Shown here in pieces: positions 14,821 through 22,892 of a DNA stretch of 46,457 bases. Positions within the stretch are counted from its first letter, which is position 1, and every line of letters starts with the position of its first letter. The translations under genes and the position numbers were made by a program. The notes beneath the pieces are model-generated. The model was given only the letters and a program-made list of their open reading frames with translations. It was not told the origin of the DNA and did not search any database. The stretch is from Frateuria sp. Soil773. GTDB taxonomy: Bacteria > Pseudomonadota > Gammaproteobacteria > Xanthomonadales > Rhodanobacteraceae. The stretch is taken from NCBI RefSeq assembly GCF_001428405.1, contig NZ_LMSL01000014.1, positions 119,183 to 165,639 on the forward strand. Reading direction: 5' to 3'.

Positions 14821-15375
14821 CTAGGCGGCGAATTCGTCCGCCAGCAGGCCGTACACGTCGCAATCCTGCGCCAGGCCGCCGAGCACCTCGGCCTGGCGCA
14901 GGCGACCCTCGTGCGTGAAGCCCAGCCGCTCGGCGACGCGCCGGCTCGCCCGGTTGCCGGTGACGCAGCGCAACTCCACGCGATTGAAGCCCAGCGTGCC
15001 GAACGCATGCGCCAGCACGCCGCGCAGGGCGCGGGTGACGATGCCGCGCCCTTGCCAGGCGGCGTCGAGCAGGTAGGCGACCGAGGCCTTGCGGTTCGCT
15101 TCCTCGATGAAGTTCAGGCGCAGGCTGCCGACCAGCTCGCCGTGCTGGAACAGGTGCCATTCCAGCAATTCGCGCGCGGCGACGCGCGCTTCCAGGCGAT
15201 CGAAATGCGCGGCCAGGGCCGCCTCGGTGACGACCGCGGCCGGCCCCGGCAGATAGCGCCCGATATGCTCGACGTTGCGCCGGACCAGCGCGAGGAAGGC
15301 CGCGCCGTCCGCACGCGACGCCGCGCGCGCGGCCAGCCCGTCGCCCAGGTCCAGGTCGATGGCGCGCAACTCCAC
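14821..15375 (-). CDS. GNAT family N-acetyltransferase (RimJ/RimL-like)
   Basis: This 184-residue cytoplasmic acetyl-CoA-dependent acetyltransferase resembles RimJ/RimL (ribosomal protein alpha-amino acetylation), but its true substrate is unknown. Motif A is seen as YLLDAAWQGRGIVTRALRGVLAHAFGTLGFNRVELRC, and motif B as NRASRRVAERLGFTHEGRLRQAEVLGG. I propose a GTG start (MELRAIDLDLGDG) because the reading frame upstream runs inside tatC and the GTG lies only 8 bp after the tatC stop. It is probably the last gene of the tatABC operon. The spacing suggests co-transcription, not a known functional link. Confidence 0.85.
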   Translation of the reverse strand: MELRAIDLDLGDGLAARAASRADGAAFLALVRRNVEHIGRYLPGPAAVVTEAALAAHFDRLEARVAARELLEWHLFQHGELVGSLRLNFIEEANRKASVAYLLDAAWQGRGIVTRALRGVLAHAFGTLGFNRVELRCVTGNRASRRVAERLGFTHEGRLRQAEVLGGLAQDCDVYGLLADEFAA

Positions 15376-15383
15376 GCCGGCGC

Positions 15384-16130
15384 TCAGCCCTGGCCGGCCG
15401 GCTTCACCAGCCAGCGCACCGCCACCACGCCCAGCTCGTAGAGCAGGCACATCGGCACCGCCAGCATGATCATCGAGGTGATGTCCGGCGGCGTGATGAA
15501 GGCGGCGATGGCGAAGGCGCCGACGATCGCGTAGCGACGGCTCCGGCGCAGCTTGTCCACGTCCACCACGCCGATCGCGGCGAGGATCACCACCGCCACC
15601 GGCACCTCGAAGCACAGCCCGAAGGCGAAGAACATCAGCATCACGAAGTCGAGGTAGTGGGTGATGTCGGTCATCATCTCCACGCCCGAGGGGGTGATCG
15701 CGGTGAGGAAGCGGAACGCCGCCGGCAGCACCAGGAAGTAGGCGAACGCGCAGCCGGCGTAGAACAGCAGCAGCGCCGCGGCGAGCAGCGGCCGCGCCAG
15801 GCGTTTCTCGTGCCGGTACAGGCCGGGGCTGACGAAGGCCCACAACTGGTACAGGATCATCGGCATGCTGATGAACAGCGCGGCGTAGAACGCCAGCTTC
15901 AGCGGCGTCACGAACGGGCTGGCGACCTCGGTGGCGATCAGGTGCGCGCCTTCGGGCAGGCGCGCGACCAGCGGCGCGGCCAGCTCCGAGTACAGCCGGT
16001 TGGCGAACGGCACCAGCGCCAGCAGCACCACCAGCACGGTGGCGCTGGCCTTCAGCAGGCGCGAGCGCAGCTCGATCAGGTGCGAGAACAGCCCCTGCTG
16101 CAGGTCGACTTCGGGTTCAGGCGTCGCCAT
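15384..16130 (-). CDS. tatC: Sec-independent translocase TatC
   Basis: This 248-residue inner-membrane protein is the twin-arginine signal receptor of the Tat system, which exports folded proteins. It has the N-terminal LFSHLIELRSRLLKASATV signature, the first periplasmic loop with ATEVASPFVTPLKLAFYAALFISMPMILYQLWAFVSPGLYRHEKR, and about six hydrophobic segments. The ATG overlaps the end of tatB by 14 bp; a longer frame upstream is only tatB read in another frame. Gene order tatA-tatB-tatC is canonical. Confidence 0.97.
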   Translation of the reverse strand: MATPEPEVDLQQGLFSHLIELRSRLLKASATVLVVLLALVPFANRLYSELAAPLVARLPEGAHLIATEVASPFVTPLKLAFYAALFISMPMILYQLWAFVSPGLYRHEKRLARPLLAAALLLFYAGCAFAYFLVLPAAFRFLTAITPSGVEMMTDITHYLDFVMLMFFAFGLCFEVPVAVVILAAIGVVDVDKLRRSRRYAIVGAFAIAAFITPPDITSMIMLAVPMCLLYELGVVAVRWLVKPAGQG

Positions 16131-16620
16131 GCGGCATTTCCCTGGTGGCCGTGGCGGGAACGGCCTGGCCCGGCCGGCCGGCGTTCCCGGCGAACAGGTC
16201 GCCGGTGGCCGCCGGCGCTTCTTCGGCCGCGGTGTCGCCGTGGCCGGTCGCCGCGGCGGCCGGCGGGGCATCGGCCGTGACCCGGGCCGGCGCGTCCGCT
16301 GCCGCCTCGCCGGCGCCCTCGCCCTTGGCCGCGCGCTCGCCGTCCGCGAGGTAGGACTGCGGATCGCGCACCTGGCGCAAGGTGGCGTCCAGCTCCGCCT
16401 GCGCCGCGTCCGCGCGCTCGGCCGCCTCGCGCGCGGCGCGCTTGATCTCCTCGATCTGCAGTTCGCGCTCCACCTCGGCGCGGACGCTGTCCCAGCCGTT
16501 GCGCACGCGGCGCAGCAGGGCGCCGAGGGTGCGCGCGGCGCCGGGCAGCTTTTCCGGCCCGAGCACGATCAGCGCGATCAACGCGAGCAGCACCAGCTTG
16601 CCGAAGCTGATCTCGATCAT
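16117..16620 (-). CDS. tatB: Sec-independent translocase TatB
   Basis: This 167-residue protein forms the TatBC receptor complex. It starts MIEISFGKLVLLALIALIVLGPEKLPGAARTLGALLRRV, a single membrane helix ended by the conserved LGPEKLP hinge, followed by an amphipathic helix and a long charged coiled-coil region (EVERELQIEEIKRAAREAAERADAAQAELDATL). The C-terminal 70 residues are low-complexity Ala/Thr/Gly and poorly conserved, as is usual. It overlaps the tatC start by 14 bp, so translation is probably coupled. Confidence 0.96.
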   Translation of the reverse strand: MIEISFGKLVLLALIALIVLGPEKLPGAARTLGALLRRVRNGWDSVRAEVERELQIEEIKRAAREAAERADAAQAELDATLRQVRDPQSYLADGERAAKGEGAGEAAADAPARVTADAPPAAAATGHGDTAAEEAPAATGDLFAGNAGRPGQAVPATATREMPHGDA

Positions 16621-16647
16621 CGCCGCAACCCGCCCGTCGCCGCGGGC

Positions 16648-16887
16648 TTACTTCGGATCGCTGGAGTCGCGCTGACTCTGCGTGGCGTTGCTGCCGGAGG
16701 ATGTCGGCGGGTCGGCGCGCAGGCGCTCGTCCTCGGCCTTGCGCCTGGCCTCTTCCTCGTCGCCGTTGAGGCCCTTCTTGAAATCGCGCATGGCGCCGCC
16801 CAGGTCGGAGCCGATGTTGCGCAGCTTGCCGGTGCCGAAGATCACGACGACCACCACCAGCAGGATAATCAGGTGCCAGATACTCAT
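16648..16887 (-). CDS. tatA: Sec-independent translocase TatA
   Basis: This 79-residue pore-forming subunit of the Tat system has an N-terminal helix ([40 protein letters not shown]) with the FGTGKL hinge and the amphipathic [14 protein letters not shown] helix characteristic of TatA. A charged tail follows. It lies 27 bp upstream of tatB and 90 bp downstream of the SYLF gene on the same strand. Confidence 0.97.
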   Translation of the reverse strand: MSIWHLIILLVVVVVIFGTGKLRNIGSDLGGAMRDFKKGLNGDEEEARRKAEDERLRADPPTSSGSNATQSQRDSSDPK

Positions 16888-16977
16888 TGCCTACCTCGAA
16901 AACGGATGGAACCGGAAACGCATCGCGCCGGGCGCGCCGGCCCAGCGCGGTCGGTGCGTCCGATCAGTGCGTCCGCG

Positions 16978-17664
16978 TCAGCGGGAAGTGTACTCCTCCA
17001 GGCGGTCGCGGAAGTCGACCACCGGCCCCGGCACGTTGCTGACGCCGCCGTCGAAGATGCGCCGCGGGGTGATCCCGGCGCCGTAGACCGCGGCGTTCGC
17101 ATCATAGTCGATGCGCAGCGCCGAGCCGTCCAGCGCGACGCCCGCGAACAGGCCGCGCGAGCGCGAGTAGGAGTAGATCTCGGCGCGCATCTGGGCGTCG
17201 GTGGCCGCCGTGGCGGTGCGCCCGACCGGGCCGGCCGCGGCCGAGGCGTCCGCGCCGAGGGTGAACTTGCCGTTGACGATCGAGTCCACCCCGCGCTGGG
17301 TGCGGAACACCAGGATCACGTCGGTGGACGACACGCCGGCCTGGAAGCCGATGCTGCCGCCGGTCATGGTGATGAAGCTGGGGTTGGACCAGGTGCCTTC
17401 CCGGGTCTTCACCGAGATCAGCCCCTCGCCGCGGCGGCCGCCGAAGATGAAGCCGGCCTTGATCATGTCCGGGATCACCGCGATCGCCTTGGCGTCGCGC
17501 AGCAGGTCCTGCGGCACCGCCTTGTCGGGCGCCTGCATGATCTCGTTGAGCACGCGCACCGAATTCTTGGCGCGCACCAGCGGCGGATCCTCGGCCTGCA
17601 CGGCTGCCAGCGGCAGCAGGGCCAGCGCGACCACCAACACACGACGCAGCGATGCTTTGAACAT
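16978..17664 (-). CDS. SYLF-domain (YSC84-like) exported protein
   Basis: This 228-residue protein with a signal peptide (MFKASLRRVLVVALALLPLAAVQAE) belongs to the SYLF/YSC84 lipid-binding family. The conserved core is clear: KAIAVIPDMIKAGFIFGGRRGEGLISVK, WSNPSFITMTGGSIGFQAGVSSTDVILVFRTQRGVDSI, then SYSRSRGLFAGVALDGSALRIDYDANAAVYG. In eukaryotes this domain binds phosphoinositides; the bacterial role is unknown but probably envelope-related. The start at 17664 is preceded by GGAG with 6-nt spacing; an ATG four codons upstream lies on that same ribosome-binding site. It is divergent from hemH (110 bp) and may be co-transcribed with tatABC. Confidence 0.9.
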   Translation of the reverse strand: MFKASLRRVLVVALALLPLAAVQAEDPPLVRAKNSVRVLNEIMQAPDKAVPQDLLRDAKAIAVIPDMIKAGFIFGGRRGEGLISVKTREGTWSNPSFITMTGGSIGFQAGVSSTDVILVFRTQRGVDSIVNGKFTLGADASAAAGPVGRTATAATDAQMRAEIYSYSRSRGLFAGVALDGSALRIDYDANAAVYGAGITPRRIFDGGVSNVPGPVVDFRDRLEEYTSR

Positions 17665-17774
17665 GGGTAGCTCCATGGGAACGGAAGACGGTGGCCCGCT
17701 GCGACATTCGCGTCACGCAGCGCGCCGGCTGGCTTGTGGCAGACTCCACGGCTGACCCGCTCACGACCGCCACG

Positions 17775-18866
17775 ATGCCACGCAGCAGCCACTATACCGG
17801 CCCGGCCGGGCATTCCGATGACCAGCCGGTTCAGGCTGGCGTACTGCTGGTGAACCTGGGCACACCGGATGCGCCAACCGCGAAGGCGGTGCGCCCGTAC
17901 CTGGCCCAGTTCCTCGCCGATCCGCGCGTGATCGAGATGCCGCGCTGGCTGTGGTGGCTCATCCTGCACGGAGTGATCCTGCGCATCCGCCCCGCGCGGT
18001 CGGCGCATGCGTATGGACGCATCTGGAGCGCCGAAGGTTCCCCGCTGCGGGTCGGCAGCGAGGCGCTGGCCGGCGCGCTGCAGGCCGAGCTGCGGCGGCA
18101 GCGGCCGGGCCCGGTGCGGGTGGCGCTGGCGATGCGCTACGGCGAGCCGTCGGTGGAGCGGCAGATCGGGCGGTTGCAGCGCGAAGGCGTGCGCCGCCTG
18201 CTGGTGCTGCCGCTGTACCCGCAGTACTCGGCCACCTCCACCGGCTCGGTGCTCGACGCCGTCGCCGACGCGATCAAGCGGCTGCGCTGGCCGCCGGAGC
18301 TGCGCATCGTCAACGACTACCACGACGATCCCGCGCACATCGAGGCGCTCGCGTCCAGCATCGAGCGCTGGTGGGCCGCGCACGGCCGCGGCGAGAAGCT
18401 GCTGCTGTCGTTCCACGGCATCCCCGAGCGCTACGCGGACGCGGGCGATCCGTATTTCCGCCAGTGCCAGGCCACCGCGCGCCTGCTGCGCGAGCGGCTG
18501 GGGCTGGACGTGTCGCAACTGCTGGTGAGTTTCCAGTCGCGGGTCGGCCGCGAACGCTGGCTGCATCCCTACACCGACGCCACCGTGCGCGAGCTGGCCG
18601 CCGCCGGCGTGAAGCGGCTCGACGTCGCCTGCCCCGGCTTCGCGGTGGACTGCCTGGAGACGCTGGAGGAGATCGCCATGCAGAACCGCGACTTCTTCGT
18701 CGCCGCCGGCGGCGAGGCGCTGCGCTACATCCCGGCGCTCAACGACAGCCCCGCACAGGTGGACAGCCTGGCCGCACTGGTCTGGCGCCATACCCAGGGC
18801 TGGCCCGAATGCGACGCGGCGGGCCCGCGGCAGCCGCAGGCGGCGCGGCCGTCCGCCGATGCCTGA
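17775..18866 (+). CDS. hemH: Ferrochelatase
   Basis: This 363-residue enzyme inserts Fe2+ into protoporphyrin IX in the last step of heme synthesis. It is recognised by GVLLVNLGTPDAPT at the start, PLYPQYSATSTGSVLDAV, the catalytic histidine in LLLSFHGIPERYADAGDPYFRQC, FQSRVGRERWLHPYTDATVRELA and CPGFAVDCLETLEEI. I start at the ATG that gives MPRSSHYTG; 28 extra upstream codons are open but lack family similarity. The C-terminal WPECDAAGPRQPQAARPSADA tail is a variable extension. The stop overlaps the next gene by 8 bp, so the two form an operon. Confidence 0.96.
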   Translation: MPRSSHYTGPAGHSDDQPVQAGVLLVNLGTPDAPTAKAVRPYLAQFLADPRVIEMPRWLWWLILHGVILRIRPARSAHAYGRIWSAEGSPLRVGSEALAGALQAELRRQRPGPVRVALAMRYGEPSVERQIGRLQREGVRRLLVLPLYPQYSATSTGSVLDAVADAIKRLRWPPELRIVNDYHDDPAHIEALASSIERWWAAHGRGEKLLLSFHGIPERYADAGDPYFRQCQATARLLRERLGLDVSQLLVSFQSRVGRERWLHPYTDATVRELAAAGVKRLDVACPGFAVDCLETLEEIAMQNRDFFVAAGGEALRYIPALNDSPAQVDSLAALVWRHTQGWPECDAAGPRQPQAARPSADA

Positions 18867-19734
18867 CGCGGCCGCCACACCCGCCGAGCTGTCGATCGCG
18901 CTGCCGTCGCTGAGCCTGCGCGCGCAGGCCTGGGGCGATCCGGCCCTGCCGCCGCTGCTGGCGCTGCACGGCTGGCTCGACAACGCGGGCAGCTTCGCCT
19001 TGCTGGCGCCTCGGCTGGCCGGCCGCCGGCACGTGATCGCGCTGGAACTGCCCGGCCACGGCCATTCCGGCCACCTGCCGCCCGGCGCGCACTACCACTT
19101 CGTGGACTACGTGCGCACCGTACTGGCCGCCATCGACGCGCTCGGCCTGGAGCGCCTCGACCTGCTGGGGCATTCGCTAGGCGCCGGCATCGCCAGCCTG
19201 GTCGCCGCCGCCGCGCCGCGGCGGATCGGGCGGCTGCTGCTGATCGAGGGCCTCGGCCCGCTCGGCGACGACGGCTCGCAGACGCTGCCGCGTTTCCGCG
19301 CCGGCCTCGCGCCGCAGGCCGGCGCCGCCCGGCCGCTGCGCGTGTTCCGCGACGTCGAACAGGCGGTGAGCGCCCGCGCCATCGCCAGCGGCCTGCGCGC
19401 GGACCTCGCGCGGCCGATCGTCGAGCGCGGCCTGCTCGGGATCACCGATGGCTGGCACTGGCGCAGCGATCCGCGGTTGACCCGCGCGACGCCGCTGCGG
19501 CTCGCCGAAAGCCAGGTCCACGCCCTGCTGCGCGGCCTCGACATGCCCACCGCCCTGCTGCTGGCCGAGCCGGCCACGGCCTACCTGCCCAGCCACCCGA
19601 TGCAGGTGCGCGCCGCCTGCATCGCCGGCATCCGCGTCGCCCACATGGACGGCGGCCACCACCTGCACCTGGAACATCCGCAGGCCGTCGCCGACTGGGC
19701 GCTGGTCCACCTGGAAGGCACCGGGCGGCACTGA
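18859..19734 (+). CDS. Alpha/beta hydrolase, serine hydrolase-like (SERHL) type
   Basis: This 291-residue alpha/beta-hydrolase has the oxyanion region LLALHGWLDNAGSFALLAPRL, the nucleophile elbow LLGHSLGAGIASLVAA, and the likely catalytic histidine in AHMDGGHHLHLEHPQAVADW. HGWLDNAGSF and HYHFVDYVRTVLAAIDAL are typical of the SERHL-like group. The substrate is unknown. It has no signal peptide, so it is cytoplasmic. Its ATG lies inside the last codons of hemH (8-bp overlap), implying translational coupling; no biochemical link to heme is known to me. Confidence 0.9.
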   Translation: MPDAAATPAELSIALPSLSLRAQAWGDPALPPLLALHGWLDNAGSFALLAPRLAGRRHVIALELPGHGHSGHLPPGAHYHFVDYVRTVLAAIDALGLERLDLLGHSLGAGIASLVAAAAPRRIGRLLLIEGLGPLGDDGSQTLPRFRAGLAPQAGAARPLRVFRDVEQAVSARAIASGLRADLARPIVERGLLGITDGWHWRSDPRLTRATPLRLAESQVHALLRGLDMPTALLLAEPATAYLPSHPMQVRAACIAGIRVAHMDGGHHLHLEHPQAVADWALVHLEGTGRH

Positions 19735-19792
19735 CCCTCGCGCCGTTACCGCCGGCACATCCGCCCGCGGCGCGAAACCGTACACTGCCGCC

Positions 19793-20599
19793 ATGCAACG
19801 CCTGGAACGCACCAACTTCGGCTCGCCCGAGCGGCTGCACACGAGCCACGGCCTGCGCGTATCGGTGACCAACTACGCCGGCGGCTCCGCCCTGCCCTTG
19901 CACGAGCACGACGACGCCTACCTCTGCCTCGTCGCCGCCGGCGGCTACACCCAGCAAAGCAGCGGCCGCGATACCGACTGCCGCCACGGCCTGCTGCTGG
20001 TGCATCCGCGCGGCCACCGCCATGCCAACCGTTTCGCCGGCGAGGGCGCGCGCTGCCTGAGCGTGTTCCTGTCGGCCGAACTGGCCGCCGAGGCCGGCGT
20101 GCGCCGGCTGCTCGACGACCACCGCGTGCTGCAACTGCCCGGTGCCGAACGACTGCTGCGCCGGCTCGAACGCGAGCTGGCCGCCAGCGACGACGCGGCG
20201 GCGCTCGCGCTGCACGCGGCCGTGCTCGACCTGGTCGCGCAGGCCTGCCGGCTGGATCGTCCGGCAGGCCGCCCGCTCTGGCTCGGGCGCGTGCTGGAAC
20301 GCCTGCACGACGACCCGCTCGCCACGCCGTCGCTGCGGGAACTGGCGACGCTGGCCGGAGTGCATCCGGCCCATCTGGCGCGGCGCTTCCAGCAGGCGCA
20401 GGGGGTTTCGGTGGGCGAGTACCAGCGCGGACTGCGCATCGGCCTCGCCCGCAAGGCGCTGGCCGAGGGCCGCCGCCCGATCGCCGCCGTGGCCGCCGAG
20501 GCCGGCTTCACCGACCAGAGCCATTTCGCCCGCGTGTTCAAGCGGATGACCGGACAGACCCCGCGCGACTTCCGCCAGGGCATGCAAAACGCGTCCTGA
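19793..20599 (+). CDS. AraC-family transcriptional regulator
   Basis: This 268-residue regulator has an N-terminal cupin-like sensing domain (LPLHEHDDAYLCLVAAGGYTQQSSGR, then GLLLVHPRGHRHANRF) and a C-terminal AraC DNA-binding domain at about residues 165-263. That domain has two helix-turn-helix units: LRELATLAGVHPAHLARRFQQAQGVSVGEYQRGLRIGLARKAL and IAAVAAEAGFTDQSHFARVFKRMTGQTPRDFR. The ligand is unknown. It is followed 72 bp later, on the same strand, by the aspartyl protease gene, which is a natural candidate target. Confidence 0.93.
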   Translation: MQRLERTNFGSPERLHTSHGLRVSVTNYAGGSALPLHEHDDAYLCLVAAGGYTQQSSGRDTDCRHGLLLVHPRGHRHANRFAGEGARCLSVFLSAELAAEAGVRRLLDDHRVLQLPGAERLLRRLERELAASDDAAALALHAAVLDLVAQACRLDRPAGRPLWLGRVLERLHDDPLATPSLRELATLAGVHPAHLARRFQQAQGVSVGEYQRGLRIGLARKALAEGRRPIAAVAAEAGFTDQSHFARVFKRMTGQTPRDFRQGMQNAS

Positions 20600-20671
20600 T
20601 CGGTCACGCACGTCCTAGACGGCTTTTGCGTCGCCGCGCCAGCATGCGGCATCCCCACGGAGATTCCGGCC

Positions 20672-22564
20672 ATGCCCCATCGCCCACCGTCGTTGCGTGT
20701 CCGCCTGTTGCTGCTGGCCGGGCTGCTCCTGCCCGTCGCGTTGCCGGCCATGCCGGCCGGAGATGCCACCGCCGCGCTGTTGCAGCAGTTGCGCCAGGCC
20801 CACGGCGGCGACCGCTGGAACGGCATCGGCGGCCTGCTCGCCGACGGCCAGGAAAGCAGCGACGGCCTGAGCGGTGCCATGCATGCCGCGGTCGACCTGC
20901 GCAGCGGCCATTTCGCCATTCGCGCGCGCAACCCGGTCTATCCGCGCGCCGACGGGCTCGATGCGCAGGGCCGCTGGCACCAGGACATGTCGGGGCTGAT
21001 CCATCCCTTCGACTCCGCCGAAGCCAGGGCGATGACCATCACCGAGAGTTGGGTCGAGCGCTTCGGCGTGCTCACCGCGCCCGCGGCGGCCAGCTACCGC
21101 GCCCTGCCGGACGCGAGCGAAAACGGCCGCCGCTTCGCGCGCGTCGAGGCGACGCCGCAGGGCGGCCACCCCGCCACGCTGTGGATCGACCAAGCCACGC
21201 ATCGGCTCAATCGCGCGGTGTGGCCCAGCTCATTCCTAATCATGACCCGGCGCTATGCCGACTACCGCCCCGTCGAGGGCCTGCAACTGCCGTTCCGGAT
21301 CGAGGATTCGGCCGCCACTGCGATCGGCACTTCCGATGGCGAAAGCGTCGACCGGGTCGAACGCTACCAGGCGCTGGCGACCCTGCCGGGCGATGCGCTC
21401 GACCGGCCCGACGGCACAGTCCGCGACGTCGCCATGCGCGACGATGCGAAGCGCACCACCACACCCATGCACTTCCAGGGCAACGTGCTGCTGGTGGAAG
21501 CCAGCATCAACGGCAGCCGGCCGCTGCCCTTCATCCTCGACACCGGCGGGCACGCCATCCTCACCGAGGAGGCGGCGAAGCAGCTGGGCCTGGCCAGCCA
21601 GGGCAAGGGCGTCAGCACCGGCTCCGGGCCGGGCTCGATGAGCACCGCCTACACCAAGGTCGCGCGGCTGACGATGGGCAAGGCGGACCTCCGCGACCAG
21701 GTGTTCCTGGTGATGCCCTACGGCTACGGCTTCGCCGAGCGCGGCGACCAGCCGCCGATCGCCGGCATCCTCGGCCTGGAGGTCTTCGAGCGTTTCGCGG
21801 TGACCTTCGACTACGACCGCGGGCAACTGGTGCTGCAGCCGTACGACCACGGCGCGCCGCCGCCCGCGGTGAAGGGCAATACGTTGCCGCTGCGCTTCAC
21901 CTTCGACATGCCGGTGGTCGACGCCAGCGTGGACGGCAAGCGCGGCGTGTTCGGCATCGACACCGGCAACTCCGGCTTCACGCTGCTGTTTCCGCAGTGG
22001 GTCGAACGCGAGGGCCTGTTGGCGCACTATGCCAAGGGCTACCCGCAGACGACCGGTGGCGTCGGCGGGGCGTTTCTCTCGCACATCGCGCACATGCGTT
22101 CGATGCAACTGGGTGATGCGGCGGTCGGCAATCCGCTGGCCCAGCTGACCCGCGCCGACGCCGGCGCCACCGGCAATCCGACCGAAGCCGGCAATATCGG
22201 CCAGGACGTGCTGTCGCGCTTCAACGTGCATTTCGACTACCGCCGCCAGACGATGACCCTGCTGCCGCGCAAGCCGCTGCCGCCGCGCCGGTTCGCCACC
22301 GCCGGGCTGCGCGCGGCCAAGGCCGACGCGCGGCACGCCGACCGCTTCGAGGTGAGCTGGGTGGTACCCGGCGGCCCCGCGGCGGAAGCCGGGCTGCGCA
22401 AGGGCGACGAAATCGTGGCGGTCGACGGCAAGCCGGTGCGGGCGATGGGCAGCGACGCCTTCCGCCAGGCCAGCAATGCCCAGGCCGAGGATACCGTGCT
22501 GGAGTTGAAGCTCGCGGATGGGCGCAATCTGCGTATCCGGATGCGCGACATTGCTCCGCATTGA
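20672..22564 (+). CDS. Exported retropepsin-like aspartyl protease with PDZ domain
   Basis: This 630-residue exported protein has a signal peptide (VRLLLLAGLLLPVALPAMPA). An N-terminal region of about 230 residues resembles outer-membrane-lipoprotein-like folds (LRQAHGGDRWNGIGGL). It has two retropepsin-type motifs, FILDTGGHAIL (Asp290) and FGIDTGNSGFTLLFP (Asp430), and a C-terminal PDZ domain at about residues 545-625 (VSWVVPGGPAAEAGLRKGDEIVAVDGKPV). Two DTG motifs in one chain suggest an intramolecular pseudo-dimer like that of pepsins. GILGLEVFERFAVTFDYDRGQL and GNIGQDVLSRFNVHFDYRRQTM are matching family motifs that follow each half. The substrate is unknown. It is monocistronic or under the AraC gene just upstream. 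Confidence 0.88.
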   Translation: MPHRPPSLRVRLLLLAGLLLPVALPAMPAGDATAALLQQLRQAHGGDRWNGIGGLLADGQESSDGLSGAMHAAVDLRSGHFAIRARNPVYPRADGLDAQGRWHQDMSGLIHPFDSAEARAMTITESWVERFGVLTAPAAASYRALPDASENGRRFARVEATPQGGHPATLWIDQATHRLNRAVWPSSFLIMTRRYADYRPVEGLQLPFRIEDSAATAIGTSDGESVDRVERYQALATLPGDALDRPDGTVRDVAMRDDAKRTTTPMHFQGNVLLVEASINGSRPLPFILDTGGHAILTEEAAKQLGLASQGKGVSTGSGPGSMSTAYTKVARLTMGKADLRDQVFLVMPYGYGFAERGDQPPIAGILGLEVFERFAVTFDYDRGQLVLQPYDHGAPPPAVKGNTLPLRFTFDMPVVDASVDGKRGVFGIDTGNSGFTLLFPQWVEREGLLAHYAKGYPQTTGGVGGAFLSHIAHMRSMQLGDAAVGNPLAQLTRADAGATGNPTEAGNIGQDVLSRFNVHFDYRRQTMTLLPRKPLPPRRFATAGLRAAKADARHADRFEVSWVVPGGPAAEAGLRKGDEIVAVDGKPVRAMGSDAFRQASNAQAEDTVLELKLADGRNLRIRMRDIAPH

Positions 22565-22892
22565 ATGCCAGGTCGAAACCCATGCGCCGGGCCGGGCTAC
22601 ATGCTCGTCCTTCCAGCGTCGGCTACATGCTCGTCATTCCTGCGAAAGCAGGAATCCAGCGACTTGAGTGCCTCGAAAGCAAAGGCGCTGGATCCCTGCT
22701 TTCGCAGGGGACGACGTTTCGATTGGAAATGCCTGGAGAATTTGAACAGGCTCCAAGGACTCTCCAGCGCGCCTTCGCCACCATGCCGCGGGAGACGCCT
22801 CGGCCACGGAAGGCGCTACAGCCACGGCAGGCGCCATGAATGGCTCGCGACGGCGATGGCCGCGGCACAACGTGTGCCGCGGCCGTCCGCAG
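22565..22892. repeat. Inverted GCAGGAATGACG-type repeat between convergent genes
   Basis: This 328-bp non-coding gap lies between two convergent genes. Arms at 22632-22661 (beginning CGTCATTCCTGCGAAAGCAGG) and 22686-22716 (CGCTGGATCCCTGC to GGGGACGACG) are near-perfect inverted copies of each other. The second continues into AATTTGAACAGGCTCC, ending at 22753. The same words recur at both window edges. This is a dispersed, non-coding repeat and probably forms a large hairpin in both converging transcripts. Confidence 0.7.
22860..22882 (-). terminator. Hairpin downstream of the M49 peptidase gene
   Basis: A perfect 10-bp stem (CCGCGGCACA / TGTGCCGCGG) with a 3-nt loop lies 10 bp past the stop of the minus-strand peptidase gene. 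There is no T-run, so it may mark a transcript 3' end formed by processing or by Rho rather than a classic terminator. Confidence 0.5.

Noticed and set aside
16888-16977. Small RNA or terminator between the SYLF gene and tatA
   Set aside because: Only weak GC-rich complementarity, without T-run or promoter; nothing specific enough to report.
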